A stretch of DNA of 17,769 bases, taken from contig MSXM01000014.1 in assembly GCA_002083565.1 (NCBI GenBank), positions 6,087 through 23,855 of the forward strand. The letters run 5' to 3'. Numbering within the stretch: the stretch's first letter is position 1; the number at the start of each line of letters is the position of its first letter. Origin of the DNA: Nitrospira sp. ST-bin4 (GTDB lineage: Bacteria; Nitrospirota; Nitrospiria; Nitrospirales; Nitrospiraceae). The notes under the pieces were generated by a model. It ran no database searches. It had not been told where the DNA came from and was given only the letters and a program-made list of their open reading frames with translations. Positions 1 to 7,941 of the stretch are shown piece by piece. The position numbers and the translations under genes are program-made.

Positions 1-1
1 C

Positions 2-1516
2 GGCGCGCAGGAGCTGCTGATGCCCATCGCCTCCCCGGCCGAGTTATGGAAAGAGACCGGCCGCTGGGATTACTACGGGAAAGAACTCCTTCGCTTCAAA
101 GACCGCCACGAGCGTGACTTCTGCCTCGGCCCCACGCATGAAGAGGTCATCACCGATCTGTTCAGGCGTGAAGTGCGGTCCTATCGGCAGTTGCCGCTGA
201 ATTTTTACCAGATTCAGACGAAGTTTCGCGATGAAATCCGTCCCCGATTCGGGCTGATGCGCGGGCGCGAATTTATCATGAAAGATGCCTATAGCTTCGA
301 TGGCGACGAAGCCGGTGCCAAGACCAGTTACCAGAAGATGTATGACGCCTATACCAGAATCTTCACCCGATGCGGTCTTACTTTTCGGGCAGTCGAAGCC
401 GATACGGGCTTGATCGGAGGCGATGTCTCGCACGAGTTCATGGTCCTGGCTGAAACCGGCGAGGCCACAGTGGCGTACAGCGACCACGGCTCCTATGCCG
501 CCAATCTCGAACGGGCCGAAGTCCTTCCACCGTCAGATATCGACGATACCCCGTTGCGTCAATTGACCCCGGTCAACACTCCACACTGTCGGACGGTGGA
601 AGAAGTCACGGCGTTCTTGAAGATTGCTCCCCGGCAATTGGTCAAAACACTGATCTACGCTGCGGACAAAGAGACCGTCGCCGTGCTCATTCGAGGGGAT
701 CACGAACTCAATGAGGTCAAGCTTGCCAGGCTGCTGCATGCCACAGAAGTACGGCTGGCCGAACCAGAAACTGTCAAAAGCCTCACGGGCGCGCCCGTGG
801 GATTCGCCGGTCCTGTCGGACTGCCGGGAGTGCGTATCGTAGCGGATCACGCGGTACATGGAACGAGAAACCTCGTCGTCGGAGCGAACCGAGCCGACAC
901 GCACTATGTAGATGCCAATTGCGAGCGTGATTTCAAGGTCGATCAATTCGCGGATCTTCGCAACGCGCAAACCGGCGACCCTTCGCCGCGCGGAACCGGT
1001 TCGTTGACGCTTGCCAAAGGCATCGAAGTCGGACAAGTCTTTCTCCTTGGAACGAAATACAGCAAGAGCATGAATGCGACAATCCTGGACGAAAAGGGCC
1101 AAGAACGCCTTGCCGTCATGGGTTGTTACGGCATCGGCGTCGGCCGCACTGCGGCGGCGGCGATCGAGCAGAACCACGATGACAAAGGCATCATCTGGCC
1201 GTTCCCAATCGCTCCCTTCCATGTCCATCTTCTGGCCGTCAGTCAATCGGCAACGACCGCCGAAGCCGCAGCCCGCCTCTATGAAGGGTTGCTCGCAGGA
1301 GGATTTGAAGTTCTGTGGGACGATCGTAATGACCGAGCCGGAGTCAAATTCAACGATGCCGATTTGATCGGCGCGCCGTTCCAAATCGTGGTGGGTGACA
1401 AAGGGCTTGCCGATGGCGTCGTAGAGGTCAAGGTTCGGCGAAGCGGAGTGAAATCCCGCATTGCTCCGTCGGACGTTGTTGCCCACCTCCGTACCGCATC
1501 CGGCGACGCCGGCTGA
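2..1516 (+). CDS. proS: Prolyl-tRNA synthetase (bacterial type), 5'-truncated by window edge
   Basis: Cytoplasmic enzyme that charges tRNA-Pro with proline using ATP. The frame is open from base 2, and the ATG at base 20 aligns with about residue 71 of the roughly 570-residue Escherichia coli enzyme, so it is an internal Met and about 65 N-terminal residues are missing. Counting from that Met, the visible 498 residues show PTHEEVITD at 39-47, class II motif 2 in the stretch FRDEIRPRFGLMRGREF (69-85), an inserted editing domain (about 165-345, with RGDHELNEVK) that removes mischarged alanine in this family, class II motif 3 starting MGCYGIGVGR at 367, and the C-terminal anticodon-binding domain (WPFPIAPF onward). 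The inserted editing domain marks the bacterial ProS type. It ends in TGA and is followed by a 243-base gap before the next gene on the same strand. The family assignment is very secure. Confidence 0.97.
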   Translation, partial: GAQELLMPIASPAELWKETGRWDYYGKELLRFKDRHERDFCLGPTHEEVITDLFRREVRSYRQLPLNFYQIQTKFRDEIRPRFGLMRGREFIMKDAYSFDGDEAGAKTSYQKMYDAYTRIFTRCGLTFRAVEADTGLIGGDVSHEFMVLAETGEATVAYSDHGSYAANLERAEVLPPSDIDDTPLRQLTPVNTPHCRTVEEVTAFLKIAPRQLVKTLIYAADKETVAVLIRGDHELNEVKLARLLHATEVRLAEPETVKSLTGAPVGFAGPVGLPGVRIVADHAVHGTRNLVVGANRADTHYVDANCERDFKVDQFADLRNAQTGDPSPRGTGSLTLAKGIEVGQVFLLGTKYSKSMNATILDEKGQERLAVMGCYGIGVGRTAAAAIEQNHDDKGIIWPFPIAPFHVHLLAVSQSATTAEAAARLYEGLLAGGFEVLWDDRNDRAGVKFNDADLIGAPFQIVVGDKGLADGVVEVKVRRSGVKSRIAPSDVVAHLRTASGDAG

Positions 1517-1618
1517 CGCACTCCACAAACTCTCCCTTTGAAGCTATTACCGCTCCACATTTCTATTTTTCCCCACTCACACTCAGCCCATTTTCTCTCG
1601 AACAAAGTTGGCTTTTTC

Positions 1619-1646
1619 TTGCCTTCCCATCCCATTGGGCTACACT
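1619..1646 (+). promoter_or_regulatory. Candidate sigma70-type promoter for the PilB/GspE-like ATPase gene
   Basis: TTGCCT (1619-1624) and TACACT (1641-1646) are separated by 16 bases; each matches four of six consensus positions. It lies in the 243-base gap after proS, roughly 110 bases ahead of the ATPase start, so it would let this gene be transcribed separately from proS. The match is weak and could be chance. Confidence 0.3.
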
Positions 1647-1759
1647 GAAACACGGTTCCCAGACAAGAACTCGTTCTAGACTTACCCTGCAGAAGACTGT
1701 CGCACCGGCCGTCGGATCGCAGGATCGATCAGACCCTAAGGAGCTCACAAGGTACGCGT

Positions 1760-4060
1760 ATGGCTCAGAACCTTGAAGATCTGCAACTGCGGATTGAGCG
1801 CACAGAACACGTCAAACGAATTATCACTCAAATCCAGGCCGCCAACAATCTTGACCACATTATTCTCGACCTTCACAAAGACATTCTGAGCCTCTTCGAT
1901 GCCGAAGACGTGACGCTGTTCGTCTTCGATCCAGAAAAGAAAGAGATCTTCTCAAAAGTCCCCAGCCTCGATACCGTTGAAGAAGTCCGCACCCCCATCA
2001 CCGAACAAAGTCTGCCGGGCTTCTGCGCCAAGTACCTTCGCCCCGTCAACATCGTCGATGCCTACAACGCTGCGGAACTTAAGACGATTCATCCTTCGCT
2101 GCTTCATGACAACGCATACGACAAGCGCACCGGATTCAAAACCAAGCAAGTACTGACCTACCCCATCGTCGCCGACAACAAATATCTGATGGGTGTCCTC
2201 CAACTCCTGAACAAAAAGAACGGCACTCGCTTCACGAGGAAAGATGAAGAAGCAGTCGCAGAGATTGCGAAGGCGATCGGCACCGCGTTCTTCAATCTCC
2301 GGAAAGCCGTCAAAAAGAATCCGACCAAGTTCGATCTCCTGCTGAGCAGCAACCGCATCACGCAGAACGACCTCGATAATGCCCTGGCTGAATCGCGCAA
2401 ACCCAACGGAGATCTCGAAAGCATTCTCATCGAGAGATATAAGGTCCCGAAGGTCGACATCGGCAAGTCACTCGCACAATTCTACAAATGCCCCTACATC
2501 GAATACAGTGAGCGCACACTCGTCGACATCGAACTGCTCAAGAATCTCAATGTCGACTATCTGAAGAAGAACCATTGGATGCCGCTGAAGCGGGATCGCG
2601 CATCTGTTGAAATATTGACTGACGACCCAGGCAATCTCGACCGGGTACAAGACATCAAGCGGACATTCCCCGGCCTCAATATCCGTTTCGCCGTGAGTCT
2701 TCGGCGGGACATTGCACAATTCCTCGGCTCTTCGACAGGGACAGGGGACGCGGGAGGACGGAAGCTCGACGAAAACGTCTCCGACATTCTCGGGGAACTC
2801 GTCACCGAAGCGCAAGCCGAGGCCACGGAGGAGGCCGCCGGATCAGGGCTGGACGAAAACGACAGCGCGATCGTGCGCCTGGCCAACCAGATTATCGCCG
2901 ACGCCTACCGGCAAAACGCATCGGACATCCACATCGAGCCGTACGGAGAAAAGCGCGAGACGCTCGTTCGTTTCCGGGTAGACGGCGACTGTTTCGAATA
3001 TATGAAGATTCCCCAGAGCTACCGGCGCGCCATTGTCTCACGGCTCAAGATCATGGCCAGTCTGGACATCGCAGAACGCCGCAAGCCTCAGGACGGCAAG
3101 ATCAAGTTCAAGCTCTCGGAGTCGAGAGAAATCGAGCTTCGTGTCGCAACCCTTCCCACAGCCGGATATAACGAAGACGTGGTGATGCGTATCCTGGCGG
3201 CCAGCGAGCCTCTGCCTCTCGACAAAATGGGATTCTCCGACCGTAATCTTAAGGAGCTCAAAGCCATCTCTGAAAAACCCTACGGAATCATTCTCTGCGT
3301 AGGGCCGACCGGATCCGGGAAAACGACAACCCTTCACTCTGTCCTTGGAAACATCAACACACCGGATATTAAAATCTGGACGGCGGAAGACCCGGTCGAA
3401 ATCACACAATACGGGCTGCGCCAGGTCCAGGTTCAACCGAAGATCGGCTTCACATTCGCCGCAGCCATGCGTGCATTCCTCCGCGCCGACCCCGATGTCA
3501 TCATGGTCGGAGAAATGCGGGATAAGGAAACAGCCGATACGGGCATTGAGGCCTCTCTCACCGGCCACTTGGTCTTGAGCACCTTACATACGAACAGCGC
3601 GGTCGAAACCGTCACCCGGTTGCTCGATATGGGCTGCGATCCGTTCAGCTTTGCGGATGCGATGCTCGGTGTGCTCGCGCAACGTCTCGCTCGCCGCATC
3701 TGCAAGGATTGCAAGGAACAGTATGTCGGCACGCCTGAGGAATACGCCGACCTCAGGGCGGCGTACGGGGAGGAGTACTGGGACAAGCTCGGCATCAAGC
3801 AAGACGCCACCTTCCGCCTGTCTCGGGGCAAGGGATGCGAGACGTGCAACCGATCCGGATTCAAAGGCCGCGTCGCCCTGCACGAATTGCTGCTCGGGTC
3901 CGATCAGATGAAGCGCATGGTCCAGCAGAAGGCCCGTACTGAGGATATGCTTAAGGCCGCCCTAGCGGAAGGCATGACCACCCTCGTGCAAGACGGCATA
4001 CAGAAGGTACTGCAAGGCCTCACCACCCACAAGGAAGTCAAGGCGGTCGCCATCAAATAG
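1760..4060 (+). CDS. GAF-MshEN-type PilB/GspE secretion or pilus-assembly ATPase
   Basis: Hexameric cytoplasmic ATPase of the type II secretion / type IV pilus superfamily, which powers pilus extension or pseudopilus assembly at the inner membrane. The 766 residues read in order: a GAF-like domain (about 20-182), an MshEN/T2SSE_N-like domain (about 188-322), an acidic linker (about 325-368), the N2 domain with ASDIHIEP (387-394) and VRFRVDGD (403-410), then the ATPase core. The core has Walker A GPTGSGKT (515-522, Lys521), the Asp box TAEDPVE (541-547), Walker B DPDVIMVGE (577-585, Glu585), the His box around HLVLSTLH (603-610), and a CxxC pair at 648/651 and 693/696 that probably binds zinc as in PilB and GspE. 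All catalytic motifs are intact. AAGG at 1749-1752 sits seven bases before the ATG. The N-terminal GAF domain is unusual: typical PilB proteins are about 570 residues. No other pilus genes are visible, so pilus versus type II secretion cannot be decided here. Confidence 0.93.
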   Translation: MAQNLEDLQLRIERTEHVKRIITQIQAANNLDHIILDLHKDILSLFDAEDVTLFVFDPEKKEIFSKVPSLDTVEEVRTPITEQSLPGFCAKYLRPVNIVDAYNAAELKTIHPSLLHDNAYDKRTGFKTKQVLTYPIVADNKYLMGVLQLLNKKNGTRFTRKDEEAVAEIAKAIGTAFFNLRKAVKKNPTKFDLLLSSNRITQNDLDNALAESRKPNGDLESILIERYKVPKVDIGKSLAQFYKCPYIEYSERTLVDIELLKNLNVDYLKKNHWMPLKRDRASVEILTDDPGNLDRVQDIKRTFPGLNIRFAVSLRRDIAQFLGSSTGTGDAGGRKLDENVSDILGELVTEAQAEATEEAAGSGLDENDSAIVRLANQIIADAYRQNASDIHIEPYGEKRETLVRFRVDGDCFEYMKIPQSYRRAIVSRLKIMASLDIAERRKPQDGKIKFKLSESREIELRVATLPTAGYNEDVVMRILAASEPLPLDKMGFSDRNLKELKAISEKPYGIILCVGPTGSGKTTTLHSVLGNINTPDIKIWTAEDPVEITQYGLRQVQVQPKIGFTFAAAMRAFLRADPDVIMVGEMRDKETADTGIEASLTGHLVLSTLHTNSAVETVTRLLDMGCDPFSFADAMLGVLAQRLARRICKDCKEQYVGTPEEYADLRAAYGEEYWDKLGIKQDATFRLSRGKGCETCNRSGFKGRVALHELLLGSDQMKRMVQQKARTEDMLKAALAEGMTTLVQDGIQKVLQGLTTHKEVKAVAIK

Positions 4061-4104
4061 CACGGAACCGCGCGAGACACCAGGACTGGCCACGAGGATA
4101 TCCC

Positions 4105-4126
4105 TCCGGTTGCGGCACAAGCCGGA
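4105..4126 (+). terminator. Small hairpin downstream of the ATPase gene, possible weak terminator
   Basis: TCCGG (4105-4109) pairs with CCGGA (4122-4126), and TTG (4110-4112) pairs with CAA (4118-4120) with one bulged G. It lies 44 bases after the ATPase stop codon and before the candidate promoter of the next gene. No T-run follows, so it is not a classical rho-independent terminator; it may be only a transcript-end structure. Confidence 0.22.
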
Positions 4127-4183
4127 CGGCGCACGAAATACTGCGATCGGCACTTGTCCATACGCGGCTCTTCACCTCATCTC

Positions 4184-4212
4184 TTCATCTTTCCTTCGTA
4201 TTTCTGTACAAT
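4184..4212 (+). promoter_or_regulatory. Candidate promoter for the MltC-type transglycosylase gene
   Basis: A strong -10-like TACAAT (4207-4212, five of six consensus positions) lies 17 bases after a poor -35-like TTCATC (4184-4189). Transcription would start near 4219, giving a short leader that contains the AAGGAG ribosome-binding site at 4239-4244. This agrees with choosing the ATG at 4253 rather than the upstream ATG at 4154, which would lie ahead of this promoter. Confidence 0.38.
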
Positions 4213-4252
4213 TTCAACCCCTTGGGGCAAAAGACCGGAAGGAGATTTGTTC

Positions 4253-5488
4253 ATGCGGTGTGTATGCATTTTTTCAGCACTCGTATTGCTGTTGCTGTCC
4301 GGCTGCGAGACGACCGACAGAACGCTTTCGACGGCGGAGCAGTTACTCCGATCAACCACAGGCCGAACAGTGGTCGATCTCGCACAGGGAAAAGCTCCCA
4401 AGCAAATCCTCAAGGAGCGTGTGGAGGTCTACCAGAGAAACCCCGAAGCGGCCATACGGGACCTGCGGGCCGTACAGCGAGACTTTGAAACTCTCATGGA
4501 AGCCTTGACAGGCAAGGTGAGAAAGACGTGGGGCGAGAAAGAAGTCAAACTCCCGGAACAGAAGCGCTACGTAAAATACACTCAGAACTATATGAGCCGG
4601 GCAGTCGTCGATTTTGACAAAGGGACTGTGCTCATTGAAACACTCGATGAGAAACAACCTACAAACAGCCTCAAAAACGCGATCGTCACGACCATCCTGA
4701 CACCGAATGATCCTCGAGCCGTCGATCTCTTTTCCGACAAAGCCGTGTCGCTCACGGGCGACAAGGACCCCTATCTCCTGGGACTCGTCGCGGATCACCA
4801 AAACAACCCCATTCGGACACCGGAAAGTGCCGAACGATTTGCCGACTACGTCATCGAGCGCCAGGCTAAAACCCGATCAGTTGACTTAAACGGCATTTCG
4901 AAGACCGCACTGTTTGCCACCATTCCGATGGTCGCAAACTTCACCAACCGGCAGGCCGACAAGTACCGGCCTGTCGTCAACAGATTTGCCGAACAGTACC
5001 GTATCAGCCCAAGCCTCGTCTTCGCCGTGATCAGAACGGAAAGCAATTTCAATCCTTTTGCGGTGAGCTCCGCTCCGGCCTATGGTCTGATGCAACTCGT
5101 GCCGACGAGCGGAGGCCGGGAGGCCTTTCGCAAGGTCAAAGGCCAAGACACTGCGCCCTCGCGCGATTATCTCTTCGATCCGGAAAACAACATCGAGTTA
5201 GGTGTCGCCTATTTGAACGTTCTGTCGTATACCCAGCTGGAACAGATCGACAATACCATCTCGCGAGAATACTGCGTGATTTCGGCATACAATACCGGTC
5301 CACGCAATGTATATAAGGCATTCGCTTCGGATTCTGTCTCCGCGCTCAACGCTATCAATGGACTCGAGCCACCCGCAGTCTATGACCGGTTGCGCGGCAA
5401 TCTTCCCTACCAGGAAACCAGAGAATATCTGGTCAAGGTCGTGACTTTCCGTAAACAATTCATCGCTCCGACGGCAGGCACCCCTTAG
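4253..5488 (+). CDS. mltC: MltC-type membrane-bound lytic murein transglycosylase lipoprotein
   Basis: Lipoprotein that cleaves the MurNAc-GlcNAc bond of peptidoglycan, leaving 1,6-anhydroMurNAc ends, acting in the periplasm. The ATG at 4253 is chosen because AAGGAG (4239-4244) lies eight bases before it and it yields a proper lipoprotein signal: MRC, a hydrophobic run, then the lipobox LSGC with Cys18. Residue +2 is Glu, not the Asp retention signal, so an outer-membrane location is likely. Of 411 residues, about 60-210 resemble the MltC-specific N-terminal domain (for example TPNDPRAVDLFSD), and about 225-395 form the SLT domain: RTESNFNP with the presumed catalytic Glu263, then AYGLMQLVP, and VISAYNTGPRNVY. 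E. coli MltC has about 360 residues, so this one is slightly longer. Its role could be general wall turnover or opening the wall for the machinery run by the upstream ATPase; only adjacency supports the latter. Confidence 0.92.
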   Translation: MRCVCIFSALVLLLLSGCETTDRTLSTAEQLLRSTTGRTVVDLAQGKAPKQILKERVEVYQRNPEAAIRDLRAVQRDFETLMEALTGKVRKTWGEKEVKLPEQKRYVKYTQNYMSRAVVDFDKGTVLIETLDEKQPTNSLKNAIVTTILTPNDPRAVDLFSDKAVSLTGDKDPYLLGLVADHQNNPIRTPESAERFADYVIERQAKTRSVDLNGISKTALFATIPMVANFTNRQADKYRPVVNRFAEQYRISPSLVFAVIRTESNFNPFAVSSAPAYGLMQLVPTSGGREAFRKVKGQDTAPSRDYLFDPENNIELGVAYLNVLSYTQLEQIDNTISREYCVISAYNTGPRNVYKAFASDSVSALNAINGLEPPAVYDRLRGNLPYQETREYLVKVVTFRKQFIAPTAGTP

Positions 5489-5497
5489 GTGCCTGCC
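5473..5497 (+). terminator. Perfect 10-bp hairpin overlapping the mltC stop codon
   Basis: GGCAGGCACC (5473-5482) pairs perfectly with GGTGCCTGCC (5488-5497) around the loop CCTTA. The TAG stop at 5486-5488 spans loop and stem. It lies where the plus-strand mltC transcript meets the minus-strand PilZ transcript, so it could act on both. No T-run follows on either strand, which argues for a rho-assisted or RNA-stabilising structure rather than a strong intrinsic terminator. The pairing is certain; the function is inferred. Confidence 0.5.
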
Positions 5498-5632
5498 CGA
5501 CATGAGCCATTCCCTACAGAAAGCGTGCTGTATTGGATGTTACCTCGGCAGACCAAAGACCCTGAATCTACGGATGGACGCAGGAAGCGAGCGTGCGCAT
5601 ATACACGAGTGAAGTCCGCGGCACAGAGAGAG

Positions 5633-6037
5633 TCAAGAAGCAGACACGGCCATATGCTTCGATGAATGGTCCATGAATTTCTGCAACCGCGTATCGACCG
5701 CTGGTGAAAGCCCCTCAAATTCCACGCCATAGGTCTGCTCCTTACCCCACCGCACCGTTGCAAGTTCGATACATGTCGCAGACGGATGGTTGGGCAGCTG
5801 CAAGCTCAGCGTGATTCGATCGCCCGGCGAGATGACGGCCTCGGTCATCACGCGGGCGCCCTTTGTAGAAACGTCGTAGACAACACCCAAATCTCCAGGA
5901 TCGACGGCCGGCCAACGGCGCTTCAGACCGACAACAGAAAATGAGCAGGGAAAAGGCGCCGAAACCCGAACACGGGGATGCCGTCGCAATTGAGTGATCG
6001 CCTGCCCAGGCGTCGGCACAGCGCGCTTCTTGTCCAT
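5633..6037 (-). CDS. PilZ-domain protein (second gene of a tandem pair)
   Basis: A 134-residue, essentially single-domain PilZ protein, a family that binds cyclic di-GMP and passes the signal to partner proteins. The two conserved ligand motifs are present: RRHPR (Arg18 to Arg22, the RxxxR motif) and DVSTKG (Asp55, Ser57, Gly60, the DxSxxG motif). The following strands (GDRITLSLQLP; ATVRWGKEQTYGVEF) fit the PilZ barrel. No signal peptide or membrane segment is seen, so it should be cytoplasmic. It starts six bases after the stop of the upstream PilZ gene, and its ribosome-binding site GAAGGAG lies inside the end of that gene, so the two are probably translationally coupled. Output partner unknown; nothing in the protein names one. 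Confidence 0.88.
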   Translation of the reverse strand: MDKKRAVPTPGQAITQLRRHPRVRVSAPFPCSFSVVGLKRRWPAVDPGDLGVVYDVSTKGARVMTEAVISPGDRITLSLQLPNHPSATCIELATVRWGKEQTYGVEFEGLSPAVDTRLQKFMDHSSKHMAVSAS

Positions 6038-6043
6038 GCGCTC

Positions 6044-6430
6044 CTACTCCTTCTCCATCGTCGTAATCGCCATGTATTTGCTCAATCGGCTCAGCGTTGA
6101 TTGAGAGAGCGTTCTGAAAGCAAGCCCGTAGATCTGATCCTTTCCCCAACGGACCGTTGCAACCTTGATTGTCGCCGGTGAAATCTGTTTGGGCAGTCGC
6201 AGAGTCAGCGCCACCATATCTCCCGGCTTCAGTACCGCCTCAGTACTCACCCGCACTCCCCGGAGTGAAAGATCATAGACGACTCCAACCCCTTTGTGAG
6301 AGCCGTGGAACCACCCGTTGATGTTGGACATCAACGGAGCCAGTGAACAGCTGAAGGGCGTGGGAATCCGAACCCGCGGATAGCGGCGGAACTTATTGAG
6401 AACAGCGGCTCGATGATGCGTGGTCTGCAT
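6044..6430 (-). CDS. PilZ-domain protein (first gene of a tandem pair)
   Basis: A 128-residue PilZ protein clearly related to its downstream neighbour; both share the pattern R-R-x-P-R-V-R, GVVYD-S--G-R and ATVRWGK-Q-YG. Ligand motifs are RRYPR (Arg15 to Arg19) and DLSLRG (Asp53, Ser55, Gly58), so cyclic di-GMP binding is expected. No export signal is seen. The ribosome-binding site is poor (GGGG 11 bases ahead of the ATG), so the start is less certain than that of the second gene, though no better in-frame start is evident. It follows the RhlE helicase gene on the same strand with a 76-base gap, so read-through from that gene is possible besides the candidate promoter in the gap. The pair looks like a gene duplication that then diverged at the N- and C-terminal tails. 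Confidence 0.87.
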   Translation of the reverse strand: MQTTHHRAAVLNKFRRYPRVRIPTPFSCSLAPLMSNINGWFHGSHKGVGVVYDLSLRGVRVSTEAVLKPGDMVALTLRLPKQISPATIKVATVRWGKDQIYGLAFRTLSQSTLSRLSKYMAITTMEKE

Positions 6431-6453
6431 GTGAAACCAGCCCCGTGAAGGTC

Positions 6454-6482
6454 ACTCTACCTCACGAGGCCGATTTCATGAA
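6454..6482 (-). promoter_or_regulatory. Candidate promoter for the PilZ pair
   Basis: Read on the minus strand, TTCATG (6482-6477) and TAGAGT (6459-6454) are 17 bases apart in the gap between the helicase stop and the first PilZ start. The match to consensus is modest (three to four of six per box), but spacing and location fit. Confidence 0.25.
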
Positions 6483-6506
6483 CCGTTTTCAGGTTTTATG
6501 CACGAA

Positions 6507-7772
6507 TCAGTGGTGGGCACTGCGCGCAGGCTGTGCCGATCCATAGTGTGGGCGGCGGCGGCCGGCGCCGCTACGTGAAGGCCCTGACGAAGCTTGATCA
6601 TTCCGGCGCACACCCCCGGCCCTCACATGCGATACCGGTGCCGGAGCGCTGCTGCCGGGAGCAAGGGGAACCGCATGGCCCAACAGGCGTTCAATATCCT
6701 GTAATTGCTGATGATCCTCTCTGGTCACAAAACTCGTGGCCCGCCCGGTAGTCTTCATTCGTGCCGTTCGCCCGATACGATGCACATAATCTTCCGGACA
6801 GTTGGGCAGATCAAAATTGATGACATGGCCGATGTTTGCCACGTCGATCCCGCGTGCGGCAATATCCGTCGCCACCAATACACGAAAGGTCCCGCGCTTA
6901 AACCCATCCAGAGCCGCCCGACGCTGGGACAAACTGCGATCCCCGTGCAACACGGCGACTCGATGCCCTGCGCTCCCCAGCATGCGTCCCAACCGATCGG
7001 CCCGATGTTTTGTCCTGGTAAACACAAGCGCCGTGTCCTTATCCGATCCTAACAGCGACAAGAGAAGATCACCCTTGGCGTCATGCGAGATATGATGAAT
7101 CGCCTGCGTAATGCCATCGGCCGTCGTGGCGGATGGAGCGACCATCACACGCACAGGATTGTTGACACTTGCCTGAACCAATCGCGCCAGATCCGTCGGC
7201 AATGTCGCCGAAAATAGCAGCGTCTGCCGTTCTTCCGGCAAGGCATCCAGAATCTGGTTGATTTGCGGCGCGAAGCCCATATCCAGCATGCGATCGGCTT
7301 CATCCAGGACCAACATTTTGATGGACGACAACAGAATGTTGCCGCTCCACATGTGATCGAGCAAGCGGCCCGGCGTCGCCACTAAAATCTCCGGTCGCTG
7401 CCGCAGGCCCCGCACTTGCGCCTGCATATCCGCGCCTCCCACGATGACGGTGGCTGAGATGCGACGGCTCCGGCCGAGCTTCTCGATCGTCGTCAGGGTC
7501 TGCAACGCGAGCTCCCGCGTCGGCGCCAGGATCAACGCTTGAGGCTGCCCTTTCGGCAGCGCAGCGAGCCGCTCGACCATCGGGATGACAAACGCCGCAG
7601 TCTTTCCCGTTCCAGTCTGCGCGCAACCGATGACATCACGCCCGGCAAGCGCCGGCGGAATGGCTTGTTCCTGGATGGGAGTTGGAGAAGAAAACCCTGC
7701 CGCAGCAAGGTCCTGTAAAATCGCCTCGGATAGACCGAGGGCATGAAAATTTGAATGAACAGACGTATCCAC
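6507..7772 (-). CDS. rhlE: RhlE-type DEAD-box ATP-dependent RNA helicase (GTG start)
   Basis: Cytoplasmic RNA helicase that unwinds short RNA duplexes using ATP, typically in ribosome assembly or RNA decay and often cold-induced. The 421 residues carry the full motif set: Q motif (Phe9 to Gln34), motif I AQTGTGKT (51-58), Ia PTRELA (84-89), GG (112-113), Ib TPGR (133-136), II DEAD (157-160), III SAT (188-190), V ATDIAARGID (301-310) and VI HRIGRTAR (331-338). The C-terminal tail after about 375 is basic and low in complexity (Arg, Ser, Gly, Pro), as in RhlE proteins, and could help bind RNA. The start is GTG: AAAGGAT lies six bases ahead of it, and no ATG occurs in frame before the Q motif. 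A good promoter stands about 170 bases upstream. An RRM protein gene lies about 1 kb away on the opposite strand, and two PilZ genes follow. DEAD-box family is certain; the RhlE subfamily is a judgement from length and tail. Confidence 0.95.
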   Translation of the reverse strand: MDTSVHSNFHALGLSEAILQDLAAAGFSSPTPIQEQAIPPALAGRDVIGCAQTGTGKTAAFVIPMVERLAALPKGQPQALILAPTRELALQTLTTIEKLGRSRRISATVIVGGADMQAQVRGLRQRPEILVATPGRLLDHMWSGNILLSSIKMLVLDEADRMLDMGFAPQINQILDALPEERQTLLFSATLPTDLARLVQASVNNPVRVMVAPSATTADGITQAIHHISHDAKGDLLLSLLGSDKDTALVFTRTKHRADRLGRMLGSAGHRVAVLHGDRSLSQRRAALDGFKRGTFRVLVATDIAARGIDVANIGHVINFDLPNCPEDYVHRIGRTARMKTTGRATSFVTREDHQQLQDIERLLGHAVPLAPGSSAPAPVSHVRAGGVRRNDQASSGPSRSGAGRRRPHYGSAQPARSAHH

Positions 7773-7858
7773 TGCACTATCCTTTCAGTTTGATCGCATT
7801 ATGACGGGATCAGAGAACCGAGGGGAGACACAACCGGGAAGTGGTGCAACTCCGAACT

Positions 7859-7919
7859 GGACCTGGTCGCGATGCGATCGCGAAGTCCGTTATGGCTAAC
7901 ACATCTCCTTCACCGGACT
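7859..7919 (-). promoter_or_regulatory. Structured 5' leader of the helicase mRNA with two competing stems
   Basis: Within the inferred helicase leader, one hairpin is made of GGAC (7859-7862) with GTCC (7885-7888) enclosing TCGCGA (7867-7872) paired with TCGCGA (7878-7883). A second, mutually exclusive stem pairs AGTCCG (7884-7889) with CGGACT (7914-7919), so the same GTCC segment can join either. The loop of the second stem reads GAAGGAG followed by the minimal frame ATG-TGT-TAG on the minus strand, a ribosome-binding-site look-alike. Pairings are read directly; a regulatory switch is inference. Confidence 0.35.
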
Positions 7920-7941
7920 ACTGCGAAGGAAATGTAGACAC

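Noticed and set aside
533..1528. Minus-strand ORF of 331 codons across the proS gene
   Set aside because: It is the antisense shadow of proS, whose class II and editing motifs are unmistakable.
4154..4252. A 33-residue N-terminal extension of the transglycosylase from an upstream ATG
   Set aside because: It would precede the candidate promoter -10 box, lacks a ribosome-binding site, and would push the lipoprotein signal (lipobox Cys) away from the N-terminus.
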